DNA from: Terriglobus albidus
GTDB taxonomy: Bacteria > Acidobacteriota > Terriglobia > Terriglobales > Acidobacteriaceae
Reading direction: 5' to 3'
Assembly: GCF_008000815.1 (NCBI RefSeq)
Contig: NZ_CP042806.1
Span: forward strand, 4,898,001-4,962,000
DNA length: 64,000 nt
Positions within the stretch are counted from its first letter, which is position 1. Each line of letters opens with the position of its first letter. The notes beneath the pieces were generated by a model. That model saw only the letters and a program-made list of their open reading frames with translations, ran no database searches and was not told the DNA's origin. A program made the position numbers and the translations under genes. Positions 9,259-18,048 of the stretch are shown piece by piece.

Positions 9259-10290
9259 TTATCGGATATGGAAGGTCGTCACCGAGATCTTCCCGGCGGC
9301 AATCTGGGCTTTCTTCCAGCCGCTCTTATCGTTCAGCGCCACCCAGCGGCGTTCCTCCGCCCGGTAGTGCCAGTCCTTATCGAGCTGGAAGAAGATCTGC
9401 AACCCATTGGCCTCCATGATGTTCGAGATGGAGTTGTCATGGGCATTGCGGGCGTCATAGTCGACATAGGCGTTCTGCCCCATCTCGGCATACACCGCGT
9501 TCAGCTCGAAAAGCAGATGGTTCACACTGTCTTCCATCGACTCCGCGTGCAGGCCGATGCGCTGGGCCTCCCGCAGCGTAATGGGATAGCTGTGCGAGGG
9601 ATAGCCCGAGTTCAGCACATTACTGATCTTCTTGGCTTTCTGCGCATCCTTCAGGTGATACGACAGAATCTCCAGGCAGAGCTTGGTCGAAAGAGCGCTC
9701 GACCGGTCCACGGCGCCAATCACCAGCGGATGGACGTACTGAAATAGGGCTCCGTACGGATTGCTCTTTTCTCCCCTCGCCTGCCGCCGCCATAGATTGA
9801 TCACGCGCTGCAGCTCGTCCTGACTTACGCTGACGCGGTCGTTATCGCGGTCGATCGGAGAAAGGTCATGCGTGAGCGAGGTGTCCACGGCGGAGAGATG
9901 GGCCAGCGGCCCCATCAGGATGTTGTCCGCGCCCAGCGCCAGCATGGTGGCGGCACTCTGACACTCGAAGGGAGCCAGCACCGTCAGTCTCTTGACGTAC
10001 TGGCGCAGCAGATTCACCATCCGCAGCGAGGCCTGACCGTTGCCGCCATCGCTCTTGATAAACAGGCAGAGCCGGTCCACCTTGCCGACGCTCTGCAACA
10101 GGCCATACAGGCCAGAGACGTCGTTGTGGCAGATCGACCCCTTATTGGAGTTCCAGTAGGTGATGACCGGCTGGTCGAGCGCCACCTCCAATTGCTTGAG
10201 AATCACCTGCGTCTTCTCCAGCAACATGGGAGGCTTAATCACCTTAGGCTTCGCCTCCTCCGGGTTGGTCGCTTCCCTTTTCCTGGCCAT
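9259..10290 (-). CDS. serine dehydrogenase proteinase-like (SDH/ClpP-SppA fold) protein
   Basis: The 343-residue cytosolic protein has a crotonase/ClpP-type core. It contains FIKSDGGNGQASLRMV (~residues 77-92), where an oxyanion-hole Gly-Gly is expected, and FECQSAATMLALGADNILMGPLAHLSAVD (108-136), where Ser in CQSAAT is the likely nucleophile, as in SppA. This matches the serine dehydrogenase proteinase (SDH_sah) family, known from archaea and bacteria and poorly characterised. There is no signal peptide, so it is not a signal-peptide peptidase in the usual sense. The start lies 3 bases from repeat copy 2; its only Shine-Dalgarno-like sequence (CAGGGA) lies inside that repeat. Confidence 0.8.
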   Translation of the reverse strand: MARKREATNPEEAKPKVIKPPMLLEKTQVILKQLEVALDQPVITYWNSNKGSICHNDVSGLYGLLQSVGKVDRLCLFIKSDGGNGQASLRMVNLLRQYVKRLTVLAPFECQSAATMLALGADNILMGPLAHLSAVDTSLTHDLSPIDRDNDRVSVSQDELQRVINLWRRQARGEKSNPYGALFQYVHPLVIGAVDRSSALSTKLCLEILSYHLKDAQKAKKISNVLNSGYPSHSYPITLREAQRIGLHAESMEDSVNHLLFELNAVYAEMGQNAYVDYDARNAHDNSISNIMEANGLQIFFQLDKDWHYRAEERRWVALNDKSGWKKAQIAAGKISVTTFHIR

Positions 10291-10293
10291 TTA

Positions 10294-10406
10294 GAGCATT
10301 TTCCCTGTTACTGGGTATCCCGGAAAGATCGTGCAGCGGCGTTTTCATTGCGGAAAACGCCCATAGATGCAGAAGCCCTACTCTACTACCTACAGGGAAA
10401 ATGCTC
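10294..10406 (+). repeat. palindromic dispersed element, copy 2 (family P112)
   Basis: This is the best-preserved copy, 113 bp. It has perfect 15 bp terminal inverted repeats (GAGCATTTTCCCTGT and ACAGGGAAAATGCTC) and a central hairpin GGCGTTTTC/GAAAACGCC. It fills the gap between glyS (stop at 10422) and the protease start at 10290. It therefore forms most of the protease gene's 5' region. Confidence 0.92.
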
Positions 10407-10421
10407 CATCTCTTATCCCGC

Positions 10422-12509
10422 CTATCCCGCCGCTACGATCTCCGAGAAGTCAGCAATACGCGAGAAGTCCTGCAGCACGCGGTTCAGCAGCCCCAGGCGG
10501 GCGGCACGCAGGCGCGCTTCCGGCGCCATCACCATCACCTTGTCAAAGAAAGCGTCCACATGAGGACGCAAGGTTGCGATGGTCTGCAACGCCTCGACAT
10601 ACTGCTTTTCACGGCGCTGACCTTCCACCCATGCAGCCAGACGACCGCTCTCCTCAGCCAGAGTGCGCTCAGCCGGTTCGACGAGGAAGTCGGGAGTCCA
10701 GGCGGCGTTCTCGCCCTTCTCGCGAGCCTGCGTCAGGATGTTCTTCATGCGCTTGAAGGCCGCTGAGATGGCCGCGAAGTCCTCCGAGCCGCGAACCTCG
10801 GTCACTGCCTGCGCGCGCGCCACGGCATCAGGCACATCGTCGGCGCCTGCAGACTGAACCGCCTTCACGACGTCGTAGGCATAGCCCTTCACGTCCTTCA
10901 GGTAGAACTCGACTCGCTCCGTAAAGAACTGTTCCACCTTGGTCGCCGTTGCCGAATGCTCGGAGCCAAGTCCGGCGATCTCGCTCAATAACAGCGGAAG
11001 CTTCGCCTCGGCCAGCATCTTCACAATGCCATTGGCGGCGCGGCGCAGGCCGAAGGGATCTTTCGATCCGGTTGGCTCCAACCCAAGACCGAACATGCCA
11101 CCAATGGTGTCAGCCTTATCGGAGATGGAGAGCAGCAGACCTTCTACTGTGCGCGGCACAGCATCTTCCATCGATGCGGGCAGATACTGGTCATAGACCG
11201 CCAGCGCGACCGCCTCGCTCAACCCCTGAGCGCGGGCATACAGGCCGCCGACAACGCCCTGCAGTTCCGTAAACTCCTTCACCAGCTCGCAGGTCAGGTC
11301 GGTCTTGGCGATGGTTGCTGCTTGATCCAGAGCCGCCGCATCGGCATCGGTCTTCCGTTCCTCACACAGACGCACCAGTTCCGCCGCGACCTTGCGCACT
11401 CGTTCCGCCTTGGCGAAGTAGCTGCCGAGGTCCTTCTGGAAGGTGACGTGCTTCAGATTCTCCATGCGGTTGACCAGCGTCGTCTTCTGGTCGAACTCCC
11501 AGAAGAATCGCGCATCGTTGAACCGTGCGGACAGCACACGCTCATTGCCGGTGCGGATGATCTCCAGCCCTTCGGCATCGGGTTCAATGTTCAGCACCGT
11601 CAGGAAGTGTGCGGCCAGCTTGCCGCCTGCATCCTCGACGGCGAAGTACTTCTGGTGGTCGCGCATTACGGTCACCAGCACTTCTTCCGGAAGCTCCAGG
11701 TACCCGGTCTCAAAACTACCCAGCACCACATACGGCCATTCGGTCAGGTGTGTGACGGTCTCAACCAGTTCCAGATCTTCGCGCCAGCGGGCGCCCGAAA
11801 CCGTACGCGTTACCGCATCCAGAGCCTTGCGAATCTTCTGCCGACGCACAGCGACATCGGCGAGCACAAATGCCTTCTCCAGCGCCGCGAGGTACTCAGC
11901 AGGCCGTGCGATCGTGATGGCTTCTGCTCCAAACAGGATGCGATGACCGCGGGTCGTATTGCCAGCAGAGACACCGGCGAACTCGACTGGAACGACAGCT
12001 TCGCCCAGCAGGGCGATCATCCACTTCACCGGACGGACAAAACGCTCCGGCTTCCCGGCGCGCCAGTACATGTTCTTCGCCCAGTAGACGCCCGCGATCT
12101 CCTTCGGCAGCTCAGCAGCTATGACTTCCACCGCAGCTTTACCCGGACGCGTCACGGTTGCGCCGAGGTACTCGCCTTTGGCATTAGTCACCGTCTTCAG
12201 CTCGCTGAGGCTAACGCCTGCCTTCTTTGCAAAGGCTGCGGCCGCCGGAGTGGGCTCTCCGTCCTTGTAGGCCACCTTCAGCGATGGACCAAGCATCTCT
12301 TCCACGGCGTCAGGCTGTTGTGTGCGCACACCGGTGACCACTACGGCCAGACGGCGCGGCGTCGAGTAGCTCGTTACTAACGAGCCCTCCTCCAGCAGCC
12401 GTTCACGGCCCAGCAGAGCCTCCACACGCGTTGCCAGCTCCGCCTGCGCGGACGCGATCATGCGCGCCGGGACCTCTTCCAATCCAATTTCAAATAGAAA
12501 ATCAGCCAT
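10422..12509 (-). CDS. glyS: glycine--tRNA ligase beta subunit
   Basis: This is the beta subunit of the bacterial alpha2beta2 glycyl-tRNA synthetase, which charges tRNA-Gly. At 695 residues it has the usual length. It begins with the family N-terminus MADFLFEIGLEEVPARMI. It ends with a helical anticodon-binding domain (DFLVEPAERTLAEES... FDKVMVMAPEARLRAARLGLLNRV). A longer reading frame goes back to 12686 but runs through glyQ; I chose the ATG at 12509, because GAGAGA lies just upstream. It starts 17 bases after glyQ, so the two are co-translated. Confidence 0.96.
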   Translation of the reverse strand: MADFLFEIGLEEVPARMIASAQAELATRVEALLGRERLLEEGSLVTSYSTPRRLAVVVTGVRTQQPDAVEEMLGPSLKVAYKDGEPTPAAAAFAKKAGVSLSELKTVTNAKGEYLGATVTRPGKAAVEVIAAELPKEIAGVYWAKNMYWRAGKPERFVRPVKWMIALLGEAVVPVEFAGVSAGNTTRGHRILFGAEAITIARPAEYLAALEKAFVLADVAVRRQKIRKALDAVTRTVSGARWREDLELVETVTHLTEWPYVVLGSFETGYLELPEEVLVTVMRDHQKYFAVEDAGGKLAAHFLTVLNIEPDAEGLEIIRTGNERVLSARFNDARFFWEFDQKTTLVNRMENLKHVTFQKDLGSYFAKAERVRKVAAELVRLCEERKTDADAAALDQAATIAKTDLTCELVKEFTELQGVVGGLYARAQGLSEAVALAVYDQYLPASMEDAVPRTVEGLLLSISDKADTIGGMFGLGLEPTGSKDPFGLRRAANGIVKMLAEAKLPLLLSEIAGLGSEHSATATKVEQFFTERVEFYLKDVKGYAYDVVKAVQSAGADDVPDAVARAQAVTEVRGSEDFAAISAAFKRMKNILTQAREKGENAAWTPDFLVEPAERTLAEESGRLAAWVEGQRREKQYVEALQTIATLRPHVDAFFDKVMVMAPEARLRAARLGLLNRVLQDFSRIADFSEIVAAG

Positions 12510-12526
12510 CATTCTCTCTCGCCGCG

Positions 12527-13492
12527 TTATGCGGGCAATGCCTCCGCCGGCGCGGTGAGTTCCTGCTGCTGTGCGTACGCCTTCGCTACGCCTACGACCA
12601 GGGTACGAATGCGAGCCATGACGCCCACGCGCTCGGTCACGCTGATCGCGCCACGCGCATCCAGCAGATTGAAGACATGCGAGCACTTCAGCGCCAGCTC
12701 ATAGGCTCCCAATACGGGGAAACGGCGCTGTGCCTTCAGGCTTTCCAGCTCCGGCATGCCCTTGGAGGCGTCCAGCAACGCCAGGCACTCGGCCTCGTAA
12801 GCATTCAGGTGCTCCCACAGCTTGTTCACATCGGCATAGTCGAAGCTGTAGGTCGAGTACTGCTCTTCCTCATACAGCCGGATCTCGCCGTAGGTAGTCT
12901 GCTTACCAGTGTCGGGCTCAATCGCCCAGACGATGTCATAGATCGAGTCCACGCCCTGCAGAAACTGAGCGATGCGCTCCAGGCCGTAGGTAATCTCGCC
13001 GCACATCGGCTCCAGGTCAAGACCGCCGCACTGCTGGAAGTAGGTGAACTGCGTGATCTCCTGGCCATCGAGCATCATCTGCCAGCCCACGCCCCAGGCG
13101 CCACCAACCGGCCACTCCCAGTTATCCTCTTCAAACTTCAGGTCGTGCTTCTTCAGATCGATTCCGATAGCCCGCAGGCTGTCCAGGTAGACCTCCTGCA
13201 CATCGGCCGGCGGCGGCTTCAGGATCACCTGAAACTGCGTGTGTTTATACAAGCGGTTCGGATTTTCTCCATAGCGCCCGTCGGCAGGACGACGCGACGG
13301 CTGCGCATAAGCAATGCATACCGGCTTCGGTCCCAGAACACGCAGGAAGGTATCCGGCGACATTGTTCCCGCGCCGACCTCCACATCATATGGCTGCTGC
13401 AGCACACACCCACGCTCCGCCCAGAAGCTCTGGAGCCGGAACAGGAGCTCCTGAAACGTGAGCGCCTCTTTCCCATTCGCAACAAACGGCAT
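12527..13492 (-). CDS. glyQ: glycine--tRNA ligase alpha subunit
   Basis: The alpha subunit carries the aminoacylation core of the heterotetrameric glycyl-tRNA synthetase. It has 321 residues with very conserved family text: [43 protein letters not shown] and [12 protein letters not shown] near the C-terminus. It is the first gene of glyQ-glyS. A short GAGG lies very close to the ATG. The presence of glyQS instead of the single-chain GlyRS is normal for this phylum. Confidence 0.97.
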   Translation of the reverse strand: MPFVANGKEALTFQELLFRLQSFWAERGCVLQQPYDVEVGAGTMSPDTFLRVLGPKPVCIAYAQPSRRPADGRYGENPNRLYKHTQFQVILKPPPADVQEVYLDSLRAIGIDLKKHDLKFEEDNWEWPVGGAWGVGWQMMLDGQEITQFTYFQQCGGLDLEPMCGEITYGLERIAQFLQGVDSIYDIVWAIEPDTGKQTTYGEIRLYEEEQYSTYSFDYADVNKLWEHLNAYEAECLALLDASKGMPELESLKAQRRFPVLGAYELALKCSHVFNLLDARGAISVTERVGVMARIRTLVVGVAKAYAQQQELTAPAEALPA

Positions 13493-13514
13493 GCCTCAAG
13501 TCTAACTGAGGTGA

Positions 13515-13552
13515 AACAGGAAACCGGGAGAGGGGCAAGAGCCTCTCTCCGG
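13515..13552 (-). terminator. probable terminator of the DUF892 gene
   Basis: On the minus strand CCGGAGAGAGG pairs with CCTCTCCCGG (one mismatch, 8-base loop) and is followed by TTTCCTGTTTC. It lies between the DUF892 stop and glyQ. Confidence 0.6.
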
Positions 13553-13575
13553 TATGGCAACCATCTTTTCGGAGA

Positions 13576-14208
13576 TTACGCAGCCCTGGACTTCCCCCGC
13601 GACGGCTTCTTCGGCGCCGTCTTCGATGTATGTGGCGTCTGCTTGCGGGTCATGGATGCCTCCCCCGCTCCCTCTTCGTCGGAGACAGTCTCAACATCTT
13701 CATCTTCCAGTTCCGCCTCATCCTGGGACAGGCCGGCTGCTTCCCCAATCAGCTCCTTTGCCATCGCCAACAACTTCTCGCTGGCAGCCTCTTCTTCCTC
13801 AAGCGTCAGGGTCAGCAGATCGACGACCTCATCCTCACCGAGCCCTCGAGCGATCTCGATGGCCGCCGAATACCCGGCGATCTCGTAGTGCTCTACGCGC
13901 AAGGCAGCGCCTGTGATCATCAGATCTCCGAATGGAGCTTCTTCGCCTTCTTCGATGGCCTCATTGCCTTCCTTCAGAAGGCCTTCCATGCCTTTGCACT
14001 GCTTCGCGGCCGCCTTCTTGCCAAGCTGCTTGAAGACCTGCTCCAGGCGCTCTACATGTCCTTTTGTCTGTTCAAAATGCTGGTTGATCGACTCAGCCAG
14101 TTCATTGTCTTCACACGCTTTAACGATCTTCGGCAGCGCCTTCACGAGCTGGCTTTCGGCGCTGTAGAGATCCTTCAACTCTTCCACCAGAACTTCTTTC
14201 AAGCTCAT
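13576..14208 (-). CDS. DUF892/YciF-type ferritin-like stress protein
   Basis: Residues 1-160 match the YciE/YciF ferritin-like family, which forms four-helix bundles that bind a di-metal centre and is induced by stress. Typical text is LKEVLVEELKDLYSAESQLVKALPKI and ALRVEHYEIAGYSAA, with Glu and His at the metal positions. The 210 residues exceed the usual ~165. The extra tail is first strongly acidic (DEAELEDEDVETVSDEEG) and then basic (KPSRGKSRAA). The ATG at 14208 has AGGAG upstream; an in-frame extension to 14277 has no ribosome site. It is probably a single-gene unit. Confidence 0.9.
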   Translation of the reverse strand: MSLKEVLVEELKDLYSAESQLVKALPKIVKACEDNELAESINQHFEQTKGHVERLEQVFKQLGKKAAAKQCKGMEGLLKEGNEAIEEGEEAPFGDLMITGAALRVEHYEIAGYSAAIEIARGLGEDEVVDLLTLTLEEEEAASEKLLAMAKELIGEAAGLSQDEAELEDEDVETVSDEEGAGEASMTRKQTPHTSKTAPKKPSRGKSRAA

Positions 14209-14337
14209 CGCATTTCTCCTTGAGACTCCGACGCTGGCCAGACTGGCCTTATCCGATCCTGGTCCGTCAGCGTGCACGATGAGAGATCGAGGCCCCTCTC
14301 AGGGTTGCCCCGCGGTCCTGTGGATCAAACAACAATT

Positions 14338-14376
14338 AAAAAAAAACGGGCCCGACTCCCCAAGAGATCGGGCCCG
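14338..14376 (-). terminator. strong Rho-independent terminator after the DUF4382 lipoprotein
   Basis: On the minus strand the 9 bp perfect stem CGGGCCCGA/TCGGGCCCG is followed by a run of nine T. Confidence 0.93.
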
Positions 14377-14393
14377 GGTCTACCGCGACTGCG

Positions 14394-15809
14394 TTACTGG
14401 CATTGAGTAAATGCCAGCGCAGACGTCACGGAGATTGTTGCCCCTCCGGCGGTCAGGGCATATGCCTGACTCTTCATCTCGGACGGTGTGCAGTTCAGCG
14501 TGCCGCCGGAGGACGGAACAAATGCAATGCCATCGACAATATAGGTGGCATAAGGAGACGACTGCATCAACGTCGCCCCCGAGGTTGAGTAAGCGCCGAT
14601 GTAGACTCCAGCTGCCGGCAGCAACACCGAGTAGGTGGCGCAGTCAGTGTTATTCGGGCAACTGGATCCTGCTGCCGTTGTTACGGTAGCCGTTGCGGCG
14701 TTCTGCAATGCATTGGGGACCAGGGGAATGGTGTAGGTCGTGGCGGAGATGGTCTCCAGTGCACTCAGTGAGACATCCGTTACCGTTCCACTGTTGCTTG
14801 CATTCTGGCTGGTTACCTTTCCGGCGAGGGTTGCAGTACTCGTCCCTGCGAGCAACGGTGCGGACAGGGCAATCGTGCCGGTAGTCTCACCGTTCGCAAC
14901 ACCGGTCACAATCGCAGGCGCATAGACGGTGCCGGTCGATGTGATTCCCACCACCACAACGTCGTACATACCGGTTGGCAGCGGGCAAAAAGTGAACGTG
15001 CCGTCGGCATTCGTCAGGGTAGACATCACGATGCGGTCGACACCGGTCGAATCTTTCTGTTCCAGTGCAACGAGAACGTTCCCCGGAATCACCTTGCCGG
15101 AGACCTTGTCGATCACTGTTCCGTTGATGGAAGTCGCCGTCGTCGTTACTTCACCTGCGTGCAGCACCGGCTTCAGGCGGAACTGTCCGTTTCCGGTCTG
15201 CACAATCGAGGCGCAGGTGTCGAAATCGATGTTCAGATCCTTCGTCTGTCCTGCCCCAATGGTGAAGCCTCCCGATGCAAGCTGGCCGGAGGGAATCTTG
15301 ATCCCGGTCTTCGCTTCACTGGAAAGCTGCAGCGCATAAGCTTTGCTGTCTGCGCTCAGCACGACGCAGTTCGCCGTACCGGCGGCGCTGCACTGATTGC
15401 TGGAGATCGACGCCGAATTGTCCGCGAGAATCACACGAATCTGCTGATACGTACCTGCCTGTAATTGTTTTGCATCTCCCAGTGTCGCCAGAAAACACTG
15501 GTTATTTGCCTGGCCAAGAAGATCAATTTGTTTGGGGGAGGAGGAGAGGTTGGGGGTTAGATCCTGCCAGCCGGAGTCGGTAGCCGAAGCCGTGGCGCTG
15601 GTATGGACCTGCACATCGACGACCGTTACGTAAACATGCAGGAAAGGACCGGATGGGCCGGCACAGGTGGCTGGATCGCTGATAGAAACGGTAGCCATTC
15701 CCATTCCTGAGGTGGAACCGGAACCTGATCCGCTTCCACAAGCGATAAGAAAGAACGTCACGAGGGATAAAAGTGCCGCACATGCGACATAAACGCCAGA
15801 CTTCGACAT
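14394..15809 (-). CDS. DUF4382-type surface lipoprotein with carboxypeptidase-regulatory-like domain
   Basis: The 471-residue exported lipoprotein has a lipobox FFLIAC ending near residue 24, then a Gly/Ser linker. Residues ~38-215 look like a DUF4382 domain (SISDPATCAGPSGPFLHVYVTVVDVQVHTS, then YQQIRVILADN and GFTIGAGQTKDLNIDFD). A beta-sandwich like a carboxypeptidase regulatory domain follows (INGTVIDKVSGKVIPGNVLVALEQ). The C-terminal third has no recognised family. Such proteins are common in acidobacterial outer membranes and their role is unknown; carbohydrate or polymer binding is a guess. GGAG precedes the ATG. Confidence 0.85.
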   Translation of the reverse strand: MSKSGVYVACAALLSLVTFFLIACGSGSGSGSTSGMGMATVSISDPATCAGPSGPFLHVYVTVVDVQVHTSATASATDSGWQDLTPNLSSSPKQIDLLGQANNQCFLATLGDAKQLQAGTYQQIRVILADNSASISSNQCSAAGTANCVVLSADSKAYALQLSSEAKTGIKIPSGQLASGGFTIGAGQTKDLNIDFDTCASIVQTGNGQFRLKPVLHAGEVTTTATSINGTVIDKVSGKVIPGNVLVALEQKDSTGVDRIVMSTLTNADGTFTFCPLPTGMYDVVVVGITSTGTVYAPAIVTGVANGETTGTIALSAPLLAGTSTATLAGKVTSQNASNSGTVTDVSLSALETISATTYTIPLVPNALQNAATATVTTAAGSSCPNNTDCATYSVLLPAAGVYIGAYSTSGATLMQSSPYATYIVDGIAFVPSSGGTLNCTPSEMKSQAYALTAGGATISVTSALAFTQCQ

Positions 15810-15994
15810 GACTTACTCCGGGGACTTTTTTGTAGGTGAATCGCTATTAGTCCCTGAGAGGTTAGTTGCGACATAATGCGCCGTACGTTGCCAGATGAGC
15901 TGTTGCACAATGAAATACCTTTCCAATGTTGGGTGCCGTACGCAACCTTCGCCCCTTCAGAGGTGAATCGCCGGGGTGCCATACTGAAACGCGT

Positions 15995-16756
15995 ATGATT
16001 CGCTTCACGACGCTCCTTCTGGCACTTCTCACAGGTATCACGTTCCCTCTTGCGGCACAGAACCAACAGGCAGCCGGGCGTAGTGTGCGTGTTCCGTTTG
16101 TTGGCTGCAAAGCCGATGGACAAGGAGGACCAAAGGATGCCCCTACGGGCAAGCCAATCGATATCGTTCTTCCGGCAGATCTGAGCGGGAATTTCGCCTA
16201 CTACAAAGGTGAGGATGGCTTTGGGGTTCTCGGGCCAAAAGGCTGGAATTGTTTCCAGATCTACGGCCCAAACGGGGGTTCCTTATTTGTTACACCCGAA
16301 CCGATTGGTCCCGAGAAATTCTTCTCCGACGCACCAACAGGGTTCTCTGGCCCAGCTATTCAACTCTCAATCGCCACCGGCGATACGTCGGGACGATTTG
16401 AGGTCGCACGCGTTATTGCACGAGTTTTCCCGCAGCGGCAGTCCTTCGTTCGTAGGCTAATAAATGCCCATGACGGCCTGCTCAGCAATTCTGACGTCGT
16501 CTACGGCCCATATAAGTCCGACAAGCTCGTTCGTCCCGATCGTAATACCGTCGAATTTCAGACTCCGGCTAACATCGATGGGCTCGGCACGATGTCACGG
16601 CTTCTCAAAAACACGCAGCCAATTGCAGGCGTAGTTGTGCTAACTGGTGAGACTCCTGACGCGGTCCAGCTTTCCATTCGTCTCAAACCGGATCAGGCTT
16701 CGCTCGCTCCTTACATCATTCATAGGCTCGAGAGAGAAGTACGATCGACCAAATGA
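15995..16756 (+). CDS. secreted protein of unknown function
   Basis: The 253-residue product starts with a clear signal peptide (IRFTTLLLALLTGITFPLAAQ, positions 2-22). The mature part begins with VPFVGCKADGQGGPKDAP and later has GWNCFQIYGPNGGSLFVTPEPI. I recognise this pattern only as text shared by uncharacterised secreted proteins of soil bacteria, not as a named family. Two Cys could form a disulfide. The ATG at 15995 is preferred over an in-frame start at 15926 because the signal peptide begins there. It converges on recO. Confidence 0.75.
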   Translation: MIRFTTLLLALLTGITFPLAAQNQQAAGRSVRVPFVGCKADGQGGPKDAPTGKPIDIVLPADLSGNFAYYKGEDGFGVLGPKGWNCFQIYGPNGGSLFVTPEPIGPEKFFSDAPTGFSGPAIQLSIATGDTSGRFEVARVIARVFPQRQSFVRRLINAHDGLLSNSDVVYGPYKSDKLVRPDRNTVEFQTPANIDGLGTMSRLLKNTQPIAGVVVLTGETPDAVQLSIRLKPDQASLAPYIIHRLEREVRSTK

Positions 16757-16786
16757 TGAATCTCCTGCTGATGCAGATTCCCTACC

Positions 16787-17527
16787 CTACAGCCGCGCCA
16801 ACACCCGGGCGCTCCGCATCTGCCGCTCCAGGTGCCGCTCCAGAATTTCCACGGCAAACCGCCGCACCATTGCCAGAGGGCCAGCCTTTCCCCATTGCTC
16901 CTTCAGCAACTCCGCTAAAGGCCGGCGCAGCATTCGCTCGGCCAGCATTACAGCCTCCGGCGGCAGGGCTACTGAACCGGGGCGCTTGTGCACGCCGCAG
17001 GTCACGCCATCGGCTCCGGCGGCAAACCAGACTGGCTGTCCGCGCAACGCTTCCCCGCACACGATGCACACGCCAAGCTCCGGCAGCCAGCCCATCAGCC
17101 GCGTCATCCAGAGCGTGAAGTAGGTTACCGGCATCCATACCTGCCCGACCTTCACCTCGGTTAGTGTCGCCACGGTCAGGCGAAAGACATCATCCTCCAC
17201 AGCGCGCTCCGGCAGTGCCTCACCCAGCACCTCGGCCAGAAACTGGAGCGCGCTCACACGGGCATAGTCCACCGGCTCGCTCATCGGCGACCAGACGATC
17301 TCGAATGAGTCCATCCGAACCAGGTCCTGCTTCGGTTTTTCGGCATAGGTGGCACGCACGTGGGTCATCGGCTCCAGAGCTCCGCCGAAGCGTTTGCGTG
17401 ACCTCATGGCGTGCCGCGCCACACCCTTCACCACGCCCTGCTCGCGCGTGAAGAGGCTGACCAGCAGATCCGCCTCTTCAAAGGGCCAGGTCCGCAACAC
17501 GATCGCCTCTGTCTGGTATGTGGTCAC
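16787..17527 (-). CDS. recO: DNA repair protein RecO
   Basis: RecO works with RecF and RecR to load RecA onto SSB-coated single strands. The 246 residues begin with an OB-fold (TTYQTEAIVLRTWPFEEADLLVSLFTREQGVVKGVARHA) and contain a zinc-ribbon-like CIVCG pair with a downstream Cys-Gly-Val-His. The start is taken as GTG at 17527, which places the family N-terminus correctly; the frame remains open to 17611, but that part overlaps the ferredoxin terminator and looks non-coding. No strong Shine-Dalgarno is visible. It lies downstream of the ferredoxin gene behind that terminator. Confidence 0.92.
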   Translation of the reverse strand: MTTYQTEAIVLRTWPFEEADLLVSLFTREQGVVKGVARHAMRSRKRFGGALEPMTHVRATYAEKPKQDLVRMDSFEIVWSPMSEPVDYARVSALQFLAEVLGEALPERAVEDDVFRLTVATLTEVKVGQVWMPVTYFTLWMTRLMGWLPELGVCIVCGEALRGQPVWFAAGADGVTCGVHKRPGSVALPPEAVMLAERMLRRPLAELLKEQWGKAGPLAMVRRFAVEILERHLERQMRSARVLARL

Positions 17528-17540
17528 GCTGGGAAAGAGT

Positions 17541-17578
17541 CTTACACAAAGCAAACGCGCAGCCCCTGGGCTGCGCGT
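17541..17578 (-). terminator. Rho-independent terminator of the ferredoxin gene
   Basis: On the minus strand ACGCGCAGCCC pairs with GGGCTGCGCGT around a very short loop and is followed by TTGCTTTGTG. It ends 14 bases before the RecO start codon. Confidence 0.8.
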
Positions 17579-17647
17579 CTGTCTTGAATCCGTGCCGTCC
17601 CTCAACGGCAATTAGAGGGTTATGCGGCAATGCGCCGGATGCTCCGG

Positions 17648-17908
17648 TTAGCGGCCGAAGTGCGTCTTCGCCTTCTCAGCAAAGATGGCGAAGTTCTCGG
17701 GCAGGTCGTCGCCGGCATAGATTGCCGACACCGGGCAAACCGGAACGCAGGCGCCGCAATCAATGCACTCCACCGGATCGATGAAGAGCTGCTCAGCCTC
17801 GGCGTGACCAGTCTCATCCTTCTTCGGGTGAATGCAATCCACCGGACAGGCGTCCGTACAAGCCGTGTCCTTGGTGCCGATGCAGGGTTCTGCAATTACG
17901 TATGCCAT
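17648..17908 (-). CDS. FdxA-like 7Fe (3Fe-4S/4Fe-4S) ferredoxin
   Basis: This 86-residue electron carrier has Cys at 9, 17, 21 and 25 and at 48, 51, 54 and 58. The first group is C-x7-C-x3-CP-x2-C and lacks the extra Cys of an ordinary 4Fe-4S motif, as in Azotobacter-type 7Fe ferredoxins. The second group, CIDCGACVPVCP, is a standard 4Fe-4S motif. The protein lacks the long C-terminal extension of some FdxA. It appears to be transcribed alone, from a recognisable promoter to its own terminator. Confidence 0.93.
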   Translation of the reverse strand: MAYVIAEPCIGTKDTACTDACPVDCIHPKKDETGHAEAEQLFIDPVECIDCGACVPVCPVSAIYAGDDLPENFAIFAEKAKTHFGR

Positions 17909-17946
17909 CTCTTAACTCATGCCTCCAGATTGTCTCGCGTGAGTTC

Positions 17947-17974
17947 ATCATAACAGCCATCTCGCCCGCGTCAG
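17947..17974 (-). promoter_or_regulatory. candidate sigma-70-type promoter of the ferredoxin gene
   Basis: On the minus strand CTGACG (-35) and TATGAT (-10) are spaced by 16 bases, about 39 bases upstream of the ferredoxin ATG. Confidence 0.55.
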
Positions 17975-18048
17975 TACTGGCGAAATGCATTTCTATATCG
18001 GACTAAAGAAGTACGAATTCTGGTTGCCCAGTGCGTCCCGAATCAGCC

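Noticed and set aside
12510-12686. N-terminal extension of glyS
   Set aside because: It lies inside glyQ in another frame and has no ribosome site; family members start at MADFLFEIGLEEVP.
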